Assembly: GCA_963921195.1 (NCBI GenBank)
Contig: OY992536.1
Coordinates: 102,574,778-102,638,777 of the forward strand
Direction of reading: 5' to 3'
Source of the DNA: Pegoplata infirma
Taxonomy: Eukaryota; Arthropoda; Insecta; Diptera; Anthomyiidae
Length of the DNA: 64,000 bases
Made by a program: the position numbers and the translations under genes. Below are positions 12,358 to 23,778 of this stretch, in pieces (position 1 is the first letter of the stretch; every line of letters starts with the position of its first letter). The notes beneath the pieces were generated by a model that worked only from the letters and a program-made list of their open reading frames with translations, made no database searches and was not told the DNA's origin.

Positions 12358-13002
12358 CACGGTTGGGAAATGTGGCACAATAGTGCCATTTTTGGCACTA
12401 TTGAATGGTCATTGGCACCACAAATAACAGTTTTGTCCCTTTTTCATTCTCTCCAAATATCGTCAAAATTTATTTAAAATAAAAATATTCGTACTAAAAT
12501 TTAATTATGTATAACAAACACGAACAAATTATCAGTTGTTCCCTCTTACAACAATGTAAGTTTCTGTTTCCTTTAAATTAAGATTTTGAAGTGTTTAATC
12601 CCTGAGGGAAATTGATTGGTCCTACAGGAAAAATTGATTCTAAAAACCTTATTCAACGCGAACTGGTCATGGAATACTAGTTCTAAGACCAGTAAAAATG
12701 TGTCCGGAGATCTGAAAGATCAGTTCGACACAAGTCTTGGAACATATAACAAGGTGTTATTTATTGACAGGTCCTTTTTGTACAAAAAAATACACTCTAT
12801 GCCCGGTCTTCGACTGGTCACCTTTCCCGCAGAGATGATTTTACTTTCAAAACCGTCATTTTTAAAAAAAGTTATAAGTTGTGTGTAAAAAATACTAAAA
12901 AATAATTAAAAAAAAAATATTTTGTTGGCCCTTTTCAACCTATTTTGGCCCTTTTTAGACTTCAACTTGGCACTAATTGAAAATTCTCAAATACCAACAC
13001 TG
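12358..13002. mobile_element. hAT-type element, 8-bp TSD GTAGGTAT
   Basis: GTAGGTAT flanks it (12350-12357 and 13003-13010). The ends CACGGTTGGGAAATG and CAAATACCAACACTG are imperfect inverted repeats. Internal GGCACTATTG/TGCCATTTTTGGCA words are subterminal repeats. It is non-coding, 645 bp. The open frames at 12217-12477 and 12616-12888 cross or lie in it and are not genes. Confidence 0.82.
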
Positions 13003-13919
13003 GTAGGTATATGTCTTCATATAAATACCCCCCAAAAAGTATAAATTTTCATGAAAAAAGTATTTAGCGAAGCCAAACTTTTACAAGGTTATGCCACCGT
13101 TGGATAGGCACTAAAAAAACCTTTTCTTTCATATGTAAACATCATAAAGTTTCTTAGAAAGAAATGGCTGAAAAATCCAAAAAACGATTTTTTCTACATT
13201 TTTTGACCCATGCACAGTGGGTTCGATGGTACCCAAAATGGCGATTAATTCGGATAAGCAGTAGTTTTAGAATATTATATTTTTTTATTAATGAACTAAT
13301 ATAAACACGTAAAAATACACATTTTGGAAAAAAAAAAATTTGGAAAAAAAAAATTTTTTAACCTGTTAGGCGTTTTTTTGTTTTTCGGAAAAAAGGGTTA
13401 TAGTCCACAATTTTTGCTGTAACTTTGGAATGAAAAGCGATAAATTAATAATAAAAAATGGAAATTAAAGTGTACATAATGTGCTATCAAAGTAATTAAA
13501 GAAAGAACGCATAATATGTATTTATATTATTTTAAATTTTATTTAAAATCCAATTTTTGTTTTTTACAAAATCTCATAAATGTACAAATTTTTCTGAAAA
13601 AAGTGATTTATGGAAATATTGTAGTTTTTTATTAACGAATTATCAAAAATACATAAAAACACAGTATTCGAGAACAAAAATTTTAACAAAATGTTTTTTT
13701 TTTTAATCTTTTAGTCGTTTTTTTTGTTTTTCGAAAAAAACACGAAACCCTTGAACATGTAATAAAGCTACAAAAAACAAATGGAGGGGACGTTTTTTTG
13801 GCGTAGGGAGGGGGGGTTCCCGGGAGACTATGGGGGACACCTTCCCCTCGCGATAAACGTTGCCAAAAAAAAATAGATGTAATTTTTTGCACCTAATTAA
13901 TAAAAATTTATCATTATTT
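13003..13919. other. Unassigned centre of the foldback element
   Basis: This is AT-rich sequence with GAAAAAACCAAAAAA-type runs and a C/G-homopolymer patch near 13800-13850. It may be the 5' portion of the mini-me-like copy that becomes recognisable at 13920. Minus-strand open frames at 13683-14023 follow the purine bias and show no family resemblance. Confidence 0.4.
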
Positions 13920-14397
13920 AAATTATTTTTTCTATACACGCCCCCAAAAAGGGGCGGACCAAAAAAATTCGCTTTCCTGATCCCCCTTGGTTCAAATTCA
14001 GGTCGATGAACTTCATATGGCATTAAAATGTTTCATTTATTGAACAAATATACAAATAAAACTTGTAAAAAAAATATTTTTCTGGGGTAGTTTTAGTTCC
14101 TCAAGGGGGAACTTTTTCCCCCTGGTCCGATTTTGCTCGTTCAAGAACTTAACCAGTCTATGACCATTATACATATTTGTGACAAACTTCAGGATTCTAG
14201 CTCTTATTTTATGTACTTTATGGTGTGCTCAACAACAGACGGACGGACGGACACACTGTTAGTTACAGAATGTCTTAGAATCGACCAGTGATCAATAATA
14301 TACACTTTATGGGGTCCTAGACCCATATTTCGATGCGTTACATACGGAATGACAAAGTGAGTGTAAGCCCATACCGTAGTTGAAGGGTATAAACGCA
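13920..14397 (+). mobile_element. Mini-me-like element, 3' part
   Basis: It shows the GGGGAACTTTTTCCCCC block, an ACAGACGGACGGACGGAC core, GGGGTCCTAGACCCATATTTC, and the end hairpin with TACGGAATGACAAA and AGGGTATA. It matches the reversed copies at 18594 and 37187. The 5' boundary is uncertain. Confidence 0.75.
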
Positions 14398-15316
14398 CAT
14401 ATAATGGTCGTGTTTAATAAACGATACCCAGACTTTTTACACAAAAACGGGAATAAAAAAAAGAGCCGGGCATTGTCTGTACTTTTTTTTCTTTTAAATA
14501 GAAGCTGATATCCCATACTTTTTTGAAATCCACAAAACTAAATCCAACTATTACTAACTTAATATGTGTGGCCCATTAAATGGGGAAAATATCCCAATTT
14601 CGGGTCCTTTTTAAAAAAATTATTAAAAATGTTAAGACCCAATTTTTATAAACAAAAAAAAATTTGCAATTTAGTTTAATACCTGTTGTTTAAGGTTTCA
14701 TTATAAAAGATTTTCTTTTAAAAGATTTAATACTACTAATAATCGCTTGAATTGTAAAAAAAATATTTTTTTTTACTTTTTTCAAAGACTGAAATAATTT
14801 GCTAACTTTGCCAGCTCACCGAAAAAAAAGTAAACAACTTAGTTTATTGATTTTGATAACTAGCGTTGCAGAATTTTATCTACTTTTACCCCATACCAAA
14901 ACTCATAACAAAAACTTCATTTATAAATTTCAATTAATCGCCACTTTGGTACCATTTGAACCCAATGTGCCATGTTTTGAACCCCTAAATCCCCGATATG
15001 GCCGATAAGCCGAGACACCCCAACCTTAGAATTGCCTCTTTTATATATATTTTACGTTTCATGCAAATCGGTTCATACGGGTTGAGATACTTCCCTTGTT
15101 AGTAAAAAACTCAAAATTATCTTCTTAGAATTAAGTTAAAAACTTCTTAGGATTGAGTTAAAACTTCTAAGAATTCAGTTTAAACTTCGTAGAGCAAAGT
15201 TAAAAATTTCTTAGAATTTAGTTAAAAACTCATTTTTGTTTTTTTAGAATTTAGTGAAAAACTTCTTAGAATTTTTTAAAAACTTTTTAGAATTTAGTTA
15301 AAATATAATATTATTC

Positions 15317-16880
15317 CCGAGTAAAAAAGTTCCTATATAGTTGTATATAATTTTATTAACATCATATATGATTAAATAGAATTATATAGAATTTGATGCG
15401 AAAAATGAGTCGATAAAACTATAACAACAGCAAATTTATATAATCAGATATAATTATATACAATTATATCAAATTATATAAAACAATATATAATTTTATA
15501 AAGTTATATAAATTATATCAAGTTTTATATAAATGATAAAATTTTGTTTTACTCAACTACACAAACTACTTTTACTCATAACTTCTTCAATAATGGTCCA
15601 AATTTCAAATCCGATAACTCCTTCATTAGTTTCCAGCATATCCCGATCGGGGTATCCCGATTCGCGCCGCCATATTGACTCACTTACATTGGGTTCAACT
15701 TCCGCCACTCAGCTTTCAAAAGAAGAGATCATTGGCTAAATTTTAAGCCATAATACAACACTCTACGACCAATAGAATTTTGGGGGCGGGGGGGGGGGTC
15801 TCCCGTTGACGTGAAATAGCCCATATATATATTTTTTTAAATTAATTTATTAATCCCCATAGTTTTACCTATCCAATGCAAAAATAAGCTTGTCAATATC
15901 TCTTACAAAACAAAAGTTATGACCTTTTGAGTGAAGTCCCTATACCGCAAATTCCAAAACTTCAAAGCTTAAGAGTTGCCACACTTTTCAAAAAAAAAAA
16001 TATATATTTTTTTTTAATACATGTGTCCACTACCACACACACTCACAAAATTTTATAAAAATCGGAGACCATCGAAAAATTACTTGCTGATGTTAAATGT
16101 TTTTGCTCTATATTGTTTATTCTAAATAGTTTTTATGAAAGACTTCAACGATAAAAATTAAATAAAATAAAAATTCTGTAGGGGAGAATTTTAGAAATGG
16201 AGACTCTAATACTGATCCTTCTTTAATCCGGTATTTAACATTACCGGTGGCGAAGTTCCGGGCGGGCCTGCTAGTAAAATAAATAAAAATAGAATCCCGA
16301 GTAAAAATAAACATATATAACAATATATAACTTGATTAAAAGGTATACGGTTGATATAAATATGTGAAATAATATGAGGGTCAATACAAAATTTGTTTTT
16401 CTGTATAATTTAATATAAAATTATATATATTTTATTCTGTTCCATATATAACTATATAAATGTTTCAAATCAACCAAAAATTTTCTAAGATTTTAAGGCA
16501 AAGTATAAGAAAATTTTAAATGTTCCTAAACATTTTCTTGTTAGGGTTATGTATATCACCTATCTGGTTCGAAGCGTACCCAAACCATTTTTTCGTTTTA
16601 GAAAATTATATGTTTGGTGAATGTATCGTTGACCTGTGGTGTAACTCAGCCAAACCAAAACACACCAAGATTTTATATGTTTTTATGCAATTAGATCTAA
16701 TTGGATCCACTGAAATATGTCAATGTCTGGTCAAAACTCGGATGAAATCGAATCATATTTGATACAAGTTGATCTTTTTTAATGCAAAAACATCCACCAT
16801 TATTCGGATTAAATTGCGTATAAATATATATTGTGTTATATATCATTATGTATTGCATCATATAAAAATTTTTACTCGGG
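15317..16880. mobile_element. CCCGAGTAAAAA-ended element(s)
   Basis: Left termini CCCGAGTAAAAA occur at 15317 and again at 16296. A right terminus TTTTTACTCGGG ends at 16880. ATT borders the outer ends. The body is rich in ATATAATTATAT words. I read it as two related insertions, one inside the other, or a duplicated left end. Complete copies of the family with TA flanks are at 59143-60029; a truncated one is at 44434. Confidence 0.7.
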
Positions 16881-17272
16881 ATTGAACAACATTTTTTTTT
16901 TTTTCATAGCCTATGAACTTTTTCATAGGTATCTGGTTTCTATGAATTTGTTTCATAGATTCTATGAAGGGCATCATTGGCTGACTTCTAATGATTTTTT
17001 CATAAAATCAATGTACGTTTTCATAGCCGTAATGAACAAAATTCTTTCAGTGTAATTGGTAGTAAATAACGTCCTAAAACTAAAGAAGAGGGATATGTCT
17101 TAAAAATAAAGATTTTTTTTTTCAAATATTTAGTACATGAACTAAAATTTTTTCCTAACAGTTAAGAAAATTTCCCAACTTTTAGTTAAATTTAACTTAA
17201 TTGTGGCAAAAGTTATAAACTATTTTGAAGAAAATTTGTCCAAAGTTTAAGTTAAGTCTTTTTTTTAGTGTA

Positions 17273-17742
17273 TATTAGGGCGTCCCGTCAAATTTAAACT
17301 TTCGAATTTCATGTCGTAATACCTGCCAAACGATGGCCACGTTAGAGCTGAATATGGGAAAATTTATGAAAAAATTTTGCAAGGTCATCTTCAGTCGAAA
17401 TTCGAATGTTTAAAAGTTTGAAAATTAATAAAATGTTTTTTGAAAAGTTTAAAATAATTCAACATTTGAAAATAAAAACGAAATAAATATTTTCTATAAA
17501 TAAAGTACAAAGTGCAGCAGCAACTGGGGGTTATTTACCACAAAGATGGTTTTGGTTCCCTATGCTCCAATGGAAATTAGAGGAACTTATATATAAATGG
17601 TAAATAACCCCGATAACTTTACCACAATATATATTGCTGAGTCACATACATATTAAAACATCCATTGAACATTAAATATTTATTATATGAATCAATTGTT
17701 TATAAACGTTATTAATTAAAGCATCGTTTTTGCAGTTTAGTT
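17273..17742. other. Upstream region of the signal-peptide exon
   Basis: No transposon ends are seen here, so this may be genuine promoter-proximal DNA. It holds a 14-bp perfect inverted repeat, GGGGTTATTTACCA at 17526-17539 and TGGTAAATAACCCC at 17597-17610, about 200 bp before the start codon. Whether this is regulatory is unknown. Confidence 0.4.
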
Positions 17743-17751
17743 CTTATAAAA
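17743..17751 (+). promoter_or_regulatory. Possible TATA box
   Basis: CTTATAAAA lies about 55 bp before the ATG at 17804, which leaves room for a short leader. AT-rich surroundings make chance occurrence likely. Confidence 0.3.
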
Positions 17752-17803
17752 ATTTATTGCTTAATACATAAAATAATTTAATAAAAGAAAAAATTCTTTA
17801 AAA

Positions 17804-17881
17804 ATGTTTTATATCAAATATCTTTTTGCTTGTACAATTTTAATAAGTGTTTTTTGTAAAATAAATGCAGCTGAATATAAT
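17804..17881 (+). CDS. Signal-peptide first exon of a secreted protein (FREP gene B?)
   Basis: The ATG sits in an A-rich context. The 26 codons begin MFYIKYLFACTILISVF and continue CKINAAEYN: a basic residue, a hydrophobic core and an alanine cleavage site near INA|AEYN. The exon ends exactly at a textbook donor, GTGAGT (17882), in phase 0. If unspliced, the frame would stop after 58 codons, so a short secreted peptide is the alternative. The next phase-compatible exon I can find is at 28338, more than 10 kb away across transposons. It lies downstream of the FREP gene at 8129 on the same strand, so I infer it starts a paralogous gene. The link is inference. Confidence 0.55.
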
Positions 17882-18593
17882 GTGAGTAAATACATGCAAA
17901 ATCGCACAATTTCGGACACGATGCCTCTCGATTTTGCTCATTTTTTAGTAGTAATATGTTTTAAATTTCACAACTTTTAAGCCATAATTAGGGATGTGAC
18001 TTATTTTTATTGTTTTTAATTTTGAAAATTTTACCTGTTTTTTGACAGTGATTTATTTAACCCAACTCCATCTATTGACCCCAACTCCATCTAGATATAT
18101 TCATTTGGATATAGAAATACGTTACACAAAATTTAGGATAATTTGATATTGGTAAAACGTGTCGTATCGGCAATGAAGTTTAAAAACAAATTACACGGGG
18201 AAAATATGTTTTTTAATTAATTTTCTCAATGTTTTCGATATTTTGAGTAAAGTTTGAATTCATATGGTTTTGAATTCAATTGAGATTTGGAGTAAAATCT
18301 CTCTCTAATAAGATACTAAAAACTAAAATCGGTTGAAAATTAGCCAAGTTATTCCAACTTCCCCAGGCATCTAACTTATGGCAGACCACTTAATTATGGA
18401 ATAAGAGTCCCATTTAAAATTTATTGAAATTTTCTACTGTAATAAAATTTTTTTATTCTTCAAGTTCAAATGTATTACAAGTATTTTTCATATTGTGTTT
18501 TGGCTAACATATTTTAAAATAATGCTAAAAATGCTTGAATTTTTCAACACTGTTTTCAAATCTCCAATTTTAAATCTAATTTTTTATACCCTC
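17882..18593 (+). other. Start of a long intron, unassigned
   Basis: AT-rich sequence with no recognised element or exon. A short direct duplication of CCAACTCCATCTA (about 18060-18095) is visible. The region runs up to a reversed mini-me-like copy. Confidence 0.4.
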
Positions 18594-19900
18594 CAACCAC
18601 AGTATGGGGGTATACTCACTTTGTCATTCCGTGTGTAACACATCGAAATATCGGTCGGGGACCCCACAAAGTATATATAATAATGATCCATGATAGAATC
18701 TAAGACATTCTAGCGATGTCCGTCCGTCTGTAGTAGTGTTTATAAAAAACCGACATTTTGGAAAACCGGTTTCTCGGTTAACCGAAAATCAGCTTTTTCG
18801 GTTAACCGGTTTTCTCGGTTAAACCGGAATGAAAAAACCGGTTAACCGGTTTTTTTTTTCTTCAACTGACAAACCCAAAAAATACTTTAAAATAGCTAAA
18901 TTTTATTAAATTCAAAAGCGAATATATAACTTAAGTTAACATATTTGTTTCTTTCAGCAAAGTTGGCAACTGATACCTTTTCAAAATAGCGGTATTTAAA
19001 TACGGCGCTTTTATTTTCCCATATTTTCCGGGGCTTTAATTTAAATTTTATTGGTTTTATTTAAAAAATACATCACTTCGTTGTAAATTGCAGTACCGTA
19101 TTTTATTTCGATGATATTTTATTGGCATTCTCTCCATTAACAGGAATTTTACTATCTGGTTAACAGTCATTTATAAAGTTTTCAATGAAAGTGCCCAAAT
19201 TCGGAATAAAATCCCTATTTGGAAAATTGTTTCTTGTAGATAAAAAATATTTTAGACTTTCTTTCTCACGGATTTTCAAGGTTTTTTTAACAAAATTTTG
19301 AAAATGTCATAAAAAATAAGTAAAAACCCTTAATAATTGCAAAAATAATCCGTTTTGCATGTATTTAAAGAAACCGGTTAACCGACAGAAAAAACCGGTT
19401 TTCGGTGCACCGGAAATTTTCAATTCCGGTTAGCCGGTTTGCAAAAAAACCGAAATTTTGGGAAAAAACCGGTTTTTCGGTTAACCGGTTAACCGGTTTA
19501 TAATCACTAGTCTGTAGAAATAACGATGCAGTCCAAACTAAAAGAGCTAGACCCCTGAAATTGGGCAAGAATATCTCTTATGTTACTGGTAAGGTTAAGT
19601 TCGAAGATGGGCAAAATCGGACCAGGGGGAAAAAAAGTTCCCCCCTTGAAGAACTAAAACGACCCCTGAAAAATACGATATTTTTACGAGTTTTTTTAAT
19701 TTTTGCTCAACAAATGTAACATTTGTATGCCATATTGTGTTCATAGATCTGCGCTTGGACCAAGGAGGTTAGAAAATTCGATTTTTTTCAAGCCGCCCCC
19801 CTTTGGGGGCGTGGTTATAGAAATTAATTAAAAATAACGATACAAATTTATTATTTAAACGTAAAGATCATAAACAAATAATTTGTAAACATATATAGCG
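18594..19900 (-). mobile_element. Mini-me-like element (reversed), split by a hAT
   Basis: On the plus strand it begins with the end hairpin ATACCCTCCAACCACAG...GGGGGTATA and GTCATTCCGTGTGTAAC, then ATGTCCGTCCGTCTGTAG. It is interrupted at 18734-19509 and resumes with AAAGAGCTAGACCCC, the GGGGGAAAAAAAGTTCCCCCC block and GGGGGCGTGG. The far boundary near 19900 is uncertain because an RNase H fragment follows. Confidence 0.8.
18734..19509. mobile_element. hAT-type element full of AACCGGTT words, 8-bp TSD
   Basis: GTCTGTAG flanks it on both sides (18726-18733 and 19510-19517). Ends are TAGTGTTTATAAA and TTTATAATCACTA (12 of 13 positions pair). Both terminal 150 bp are packed with GGTTAACCGGTTTT-type words, a palindromic motif in both orientations. 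The centre is plain AT-rich DNA with no transposase. Removing it rejoins the mini-me-like element. Confidence 0.93.
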
Positions 19901-20065
19901 GGGGTAAAGGTGACCCCCATCAACTCCGCCGACTATATATATCTAGTTGGAGTTATGGTCATTCTCTGTTACGAGAATCTTCAAAAACTATCGGGTAATA
20001 ACGTCGTCTCTCTAATATGGGTACCAGGACATAAGGGAGTAGACGGGAACGAGGAGGCTGATGAG

Positions 20066-21217
20066 CAGGGCTGCCATATTTGCCGATTTATCGGCATTTT
20101 GCCGATTTTTTGCCTCAAAATTATCAAAGTGCCGATTTGCCGATTTTTGCCCCAAAAATGCCGATTTTTTGATCAACTCAAAAACACGGTCGCTTTAATA
20201 CTTTTTTTTGTTTTCTGCTATAAATTGGGTAAATTTACGAAAATTGCGTAGTTATATTATTGGAAATCTACACAATTTGTAGTAGTATATTATTTGAATT
20301 TGTAGAAATTTACCCAATTTATAGTAGGAAACTTGACAATTTTTTTTAAAAGTGTATGTATATAAGTTTGTCATTCTGTTTGTAATACCTCGAAATATAC
20401 ATAAAAAAAAATTTTTCCAATTAACGGCTTTCATAGTATTTATGATCAAATTCATACAATTTATTAACTTTTCATAATACTTATAAAATTTTTCATAGAA
20501 TTTATGAAAAATGTTAAATAATTCTTAAATTTCACATATTATGATTTATTCATAAATACTATAAAAAAGTTTATAAGTATTATAAAAAAGTTAATAAATT
20601 GTATGAATTTGTTCATAAATACTATGAAAATCGTTCATTGACTTTTTTTGTGTAGGTCTAGAACCCAATATAGTATATATATTCATGGTCCTTAATCGAT
20701 TTTAAGTCAACCTATCGATATCCGTCCAACTGTCTGTAGAAAACACATTTTTTCGCTTATCGTTGCGGTAAACAAATTTTCCTGTGGGTCTCTTTTTTAT
20801 CTTAAAAAACGGAAAAATCTCAACAAAGTGAAAAATAATATTTTGATTTTTTTGCTGAAAATATTAGTTAATATAAGAACATTACTGAAAAATCATTTTT
20901 ATTATAATCGAAATTTTGTTTGGTCTGTAAAAATTTGAATTTTGAATTTTTTTTTTTTGCGAAAAAAAATTTTGTAGAGACCAAAAATGGTCATTTCTGA
21001 TTGATTTTTATGTTAATATATATATATTATATACATATATTAATGCTAAATTGTTCTCTTTTGTTATTATTTGTCAATAGAGATGTAATTTATTGTATTT
21101 AAAATGGTTATTTTTCATTTGCCGATTTTTTGCCGATTTTTTAAATTGAAGTGCCGATAATGCCGATTTTTTTTGGAAAATATGCCGATTTTTCATCAAA
21201 ATCATCTGGCACCCCTG
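20066..21217. mobile_element. hAT-type element, CAGGGSTGCCA ends, 8-bp TSD
   Basis: CTGATGAG flanks it (20058-20065, 21218-21225). Ends are CAGGGCTGCCA and TGGCACCCCTG. Both ends carry repeated TTGCCGATTTTTTGCC words in inverted orientation, probably transposase-binding repeats. Inside are a reversed mini-me-like scrap (about 20355-20400 and 20656-20745) and a MITE (about 20400-20655). Removing it restores the RNase H frame. Confidence 0.93.
20400..20655. mobile_element. Long-TIR MITE (TCATAGTATTTATG family)
   Basis: About 75 bp at the left (TTTCATAGTATTTATGATC, then CAAATTCATACAATTTAT) recurs inverted at the right, leaving a short centre. It splits a mini-me-like scrap. A distant relative with TTTCATAG words is at about 16895-17055. 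Confidence 0.65.
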
Positions 21218-21237
21218 CTGATGAGCTTGCAAAGCTA

Positions 21238-21866
21238 CCCAAGCAGAAATTGACGACGGTTCTAAAAAAAAGCGTTCTGAAATCACTGCAACAAAAAAAA
21301 CGTTCTCAAAACGCAATTTTCAAACGCTTTGCGAGCGTTTTTGAAAAGTGTTCTGAAAGCACTATAACAAAAAAAAAAGCAATCTCAAAGCGTTTTTTTG
21401 TAATGCTTTGCGAGCGTATTCGAAAAACGTTTTAAGAGTTTTTTAGATATTTTTTTGAAAAAATTTTGTAAGTTCCGAAACTATTTTTGAATAACAATTT
21501 TTTTTCGTGTTTTAAGTAAAAAAATTATCAAAAATGTTTTTTAATTTTTTTTTTTTAATTTTCTAAGTTTCGAAAATTTTTTGGGAAAATTTTTGGAGTA
21601 CAAATTTTTTTTTCCGGATTTCACTTTGTATCAAACAAATTATTATACCCGAACTAAAACAGAAATTCTTTACTTTGGGTTTTTAAAGCGCTTTGATGAC
21701 TTAAAAAAAACGTTCTCAAAGCACTTTTTTACATCGCTTTTAAAACGCTTTAAACCTAGCGTAGATCGATGTTATCATTCGGATCATCAAGGCGCTTTGA
21801 AGTTGGTATACAGAACGCTTGTAAAAACGTCCACAACGCTTTTGCGATTGTATTTTTCTGACTGGG
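21238..21866. mobile_element. TA-flanked MITE inside RNase H
   Basis: Ends are CCCAAGCAGAAA and TTTTTCTGACTGGG, with TA at 21236-21237 and 21867-21868. Removing the insert plus one TA gives the expected codons for AKLGADG, which proves the boundaries. Subterminal words such as AAAGCGTTCTGAAA recur. It is the same family as 9892-11956. Open frames at 21151-21435 and 21581-21964 belong to it. Confidence 0.9.
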
Positions 21867-22095
21867 TAGGTGCAGATGGGGTAGGAGATTTAGTTCATAT
21901 TGAACGCCCGATGCAGAGACGTGAATCTCAGTGTATTTCCATGGCGAACAGGAAAATAATCTGACCGCGTTACGACCTACGAAGAACTTGCTACCTATTT
22001 ACTTTCTCTAAACAGAAGGGAATGTCGTGTACTCACGGGAGTGTTCACAAGACATTGCCTAATTGCTTTCCACACATGAATGATTGGGCTTATTA

Positions 22096-22779
22096 GAGTG
22101 CCCAGAAAGTAAAATTTCATTTTTTTTAAGGTCGTACCCCATTAATTTGTTCCTTTAAATAAAAATTTTTCGGATTTTTTGGGGGAGTTTTAAAACAACA
22201 TCTATAGGTCGCCCTTGGGGGTTTTTTACGAAAATATACAAAATTTTAGATTTTTAAATTATTGAAATTGTTAAAATGCATTAAAATGGTCAAATGAAAA
22301 AAATTTCATCAAAAAATAGAAAAACTAAAAATATGTATGGTACCTTCCATAAGATATTGCCCATTTCTTGAGATATAGCCAATTCCTTTAGATATATTCA
22401 ATATTAAGAAATATTGCATTAGGGGAAATTCCCCCCCCCCAGACCAAATTTCAAAAAGAAAAAAAAAAATAAGGAAAAAGAAAGAAAAATAAGAAAGAAA
22501 TTTTCTGAAAAATTTTCCGAAGTACAAAAATCTCGAAATCCAAAAATTTTTCATATATGATAGGGAAAATTTGAATTTTTTTAAAGGAAAAATGTGTCGA
22601 TCTTATTATGAATTTGGTATAAAAAAATGACTTAGAATATGTTTTTTTTTTTTTTTTTTGATAGAAAAATGTTACAAGATCTTAATTTGGTTTGCATTAA
22701 AAATTTTTGTCTACTGCATAGGAATAATATCTTAAGATCTTTAAAATATATGTAGTCTAACGTTTGAAAAGCTATTTTG
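22096..22779. other. Unassigned, poly-C/poly-purine patch
   Basis: A C-run followed by AGACCAAATTTCAAAAAGAAA at 22430-22460 is shared with the strand-matched sequence at 32812-32860, so it belongs to a dispersed repeat. No ends or gene were identified. Confidence 0.4.
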
Positions 22780-23548
22780 GAAAACTTTTTCAGAATGTCT
22801 TAGATCACAGAATCTGAGACTTTTTCCATAGAAAAAGGTACAAAAAACTCTAAAATTTTTCACATCCTCAAACATTTTCTTTTTCGGATTTTTGTAAAAG
22901 AATTCCCAAATTCTAAAAGTCTCAGAATCTGAGACTTTTTCTACTGAAGAAAGGTATCAAAATTTGAGACTTATGTATAGGAAAAAAGGTCACAGAATCT
23001 GGGACTTTTTCTATTGGAAAAAGGTCTCAGATTCTCTGAATTTGAGACTTATTTTAATGGAAAAGGTATCAAAATCTGAATCTTTTTTAAAAAGAAAAAG
23101 GTCTTAAAGTCTGAAAAAATAGTCTCAGAAGTTGAAACTTTTTCAATTAAAAGAAGGTCGCAGAATCTGTGACTTAGAATCTAAGACTCTTTCTATAGGA
23201 ATAGGGTCTCAGAATTTCAAAATTTTAGACTTATTATATAGGTAAAATTTCTCAGACTCTGACACTTTTTCTTTAGAAAAAGTGTCTTTTTTTATATCAG
23301 AAAAAGGTTTTAGAATCTAAAACTTTTTCAATAGGAAAAACGCCTCAGAATCTCAGACTTTTTCTATAGGAAAATGGTCTTTGAATCTGAATGTTATTCT
23401 TTTTCTGACGTAAAAAGTTCTTACAATCTGAGACTGTTTATAAAGGAGAAATTTTTCAGAATCTGTCACTTTTTCTTTAGGGGAAAAAAGTGACAGAATT
23501 TTAGACTTTTTTGTTTAAGAAAAACCTCTCAGAATCTGAGACATTTTC
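22780..23548. repeat. Diverged 35-bp-type satellite
   Basis: Repeated TCTCAGAATCTGAGACTTTTTCTATAG-like units (shown here only in part) with many substitutions and length changes. They are recognisable by GAATCTGAGAC and TTTTTCTATAGGAAAA. The same array continues at 25728-26150 on the other side of a retrotransposon. Confidence 0.8.
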
Positions 23549-23550
23549 TA

Positions 23551-23778
23551 CACTCAAAATAATTCTACAGTAAAAGGTTTAGTAAGTGATATTGTACCCA
23601 AATCTACTAATTAAATACTAATTTTAGTATCTTCAAAGTACTAAAATTAGTAATTTTTACTGGTTTTGACATATATTAGTTAAAAATTTTAGTATTGGTT
23701 ACCAATTTCTGCACTAGATCCTTTTGGACTAAAATTAGTTAAATTTTTAGTATTGAATACCCACGTTTTTTTTGGGTG
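23551..23778. mobile_element. TA-flanked MITE in satellite
   Basis: Ends are CACTCAAAATAATTC and TTTTTTTTGGGTG with TA on both sides. It is about 228 bp and the reverse orientation of the copy at 40233-40461. It is inserted at a TTTTCTA site of the satellite. Internal ACTAAAATTAGT words are palindromic. Confidence 0.85.

Larger units (their letters stand above)
12090..15105. repeat. Inverted repeat pair inside the foldback element
   Basis: The text GGGAAGTATCTCAACC ... TTGGGGTGTCTCGACTTAT (about 12102-12190) returns as its reverse complement, GCCGAGACACCCCAACC ... GGTTGAGATACTTCCC (about 15007-15098). The arms end facing a 2.8-kb centre. The outer flanks of both arms carry ACTTCTTAGAATTTAG repeats. 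Confidence 0.8.
9622..17270. mobile_element. Large foldback-type element with TA duplication, heavily nested
   Basis: Ends are CACTAAAAAAAAAGACATAA and, inverted, TTAAGTCTTTTTTTTAGTG. TA lies on both sides (9620-9621 and 17271-17272). The inverted similarity continues inward through ACTTCTTAGAATTTAGTTAAA tandem units and on to a well-conserved inverted segment (12090-12205 versus 14985-15105). Later insertions occupy 9892-11956, 12358-13002, about 13920-14397 and 15317-16880. No transposase is recognisable. Arms of several hundred bases fit a foldback element or a very long-TIR MITE. Confidence 0.8.
19950..22095 (+). pseudogene. RNase H fragment, copy 3 (two insertions)
   Basis: The frame reads CYENLQKL...LIWVPGHKGVDGNEEADE, is cut by a hAT element at 20066-21217, continues LAKL, is cut by a TA element at 21238-21866, and resumes GADGVGDLV. 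Beyond that a frameshift and stops occur, but NRRECRVLTGVFTRHCLI is still readable near 22010-22070. Compared with copies 1 and 2 it lacks both the start of the domain and the Cys/His knuckle. Sequence divergence suggests a related but separate retrotransposon family. Confidence 0.85.

Noticed and set aside
12217..12477. 86-codon open frame
   Set aside because: It runs across the left boundary of a hAT element with an 8-bp duplication.
13683..14023. Minus-strand open frames of 69 and 106 codons
   Set aside because: Low-complexity Phe/Lys/Pro-rich translations of repeat DNA, without family motifs or splice context.
21151..21964. Open frames of 94 and 127 codons
   Set aside because: They cross hAT and TA-MITE boundaries that are proven by target duplications, so they cannot be ancestral genes.
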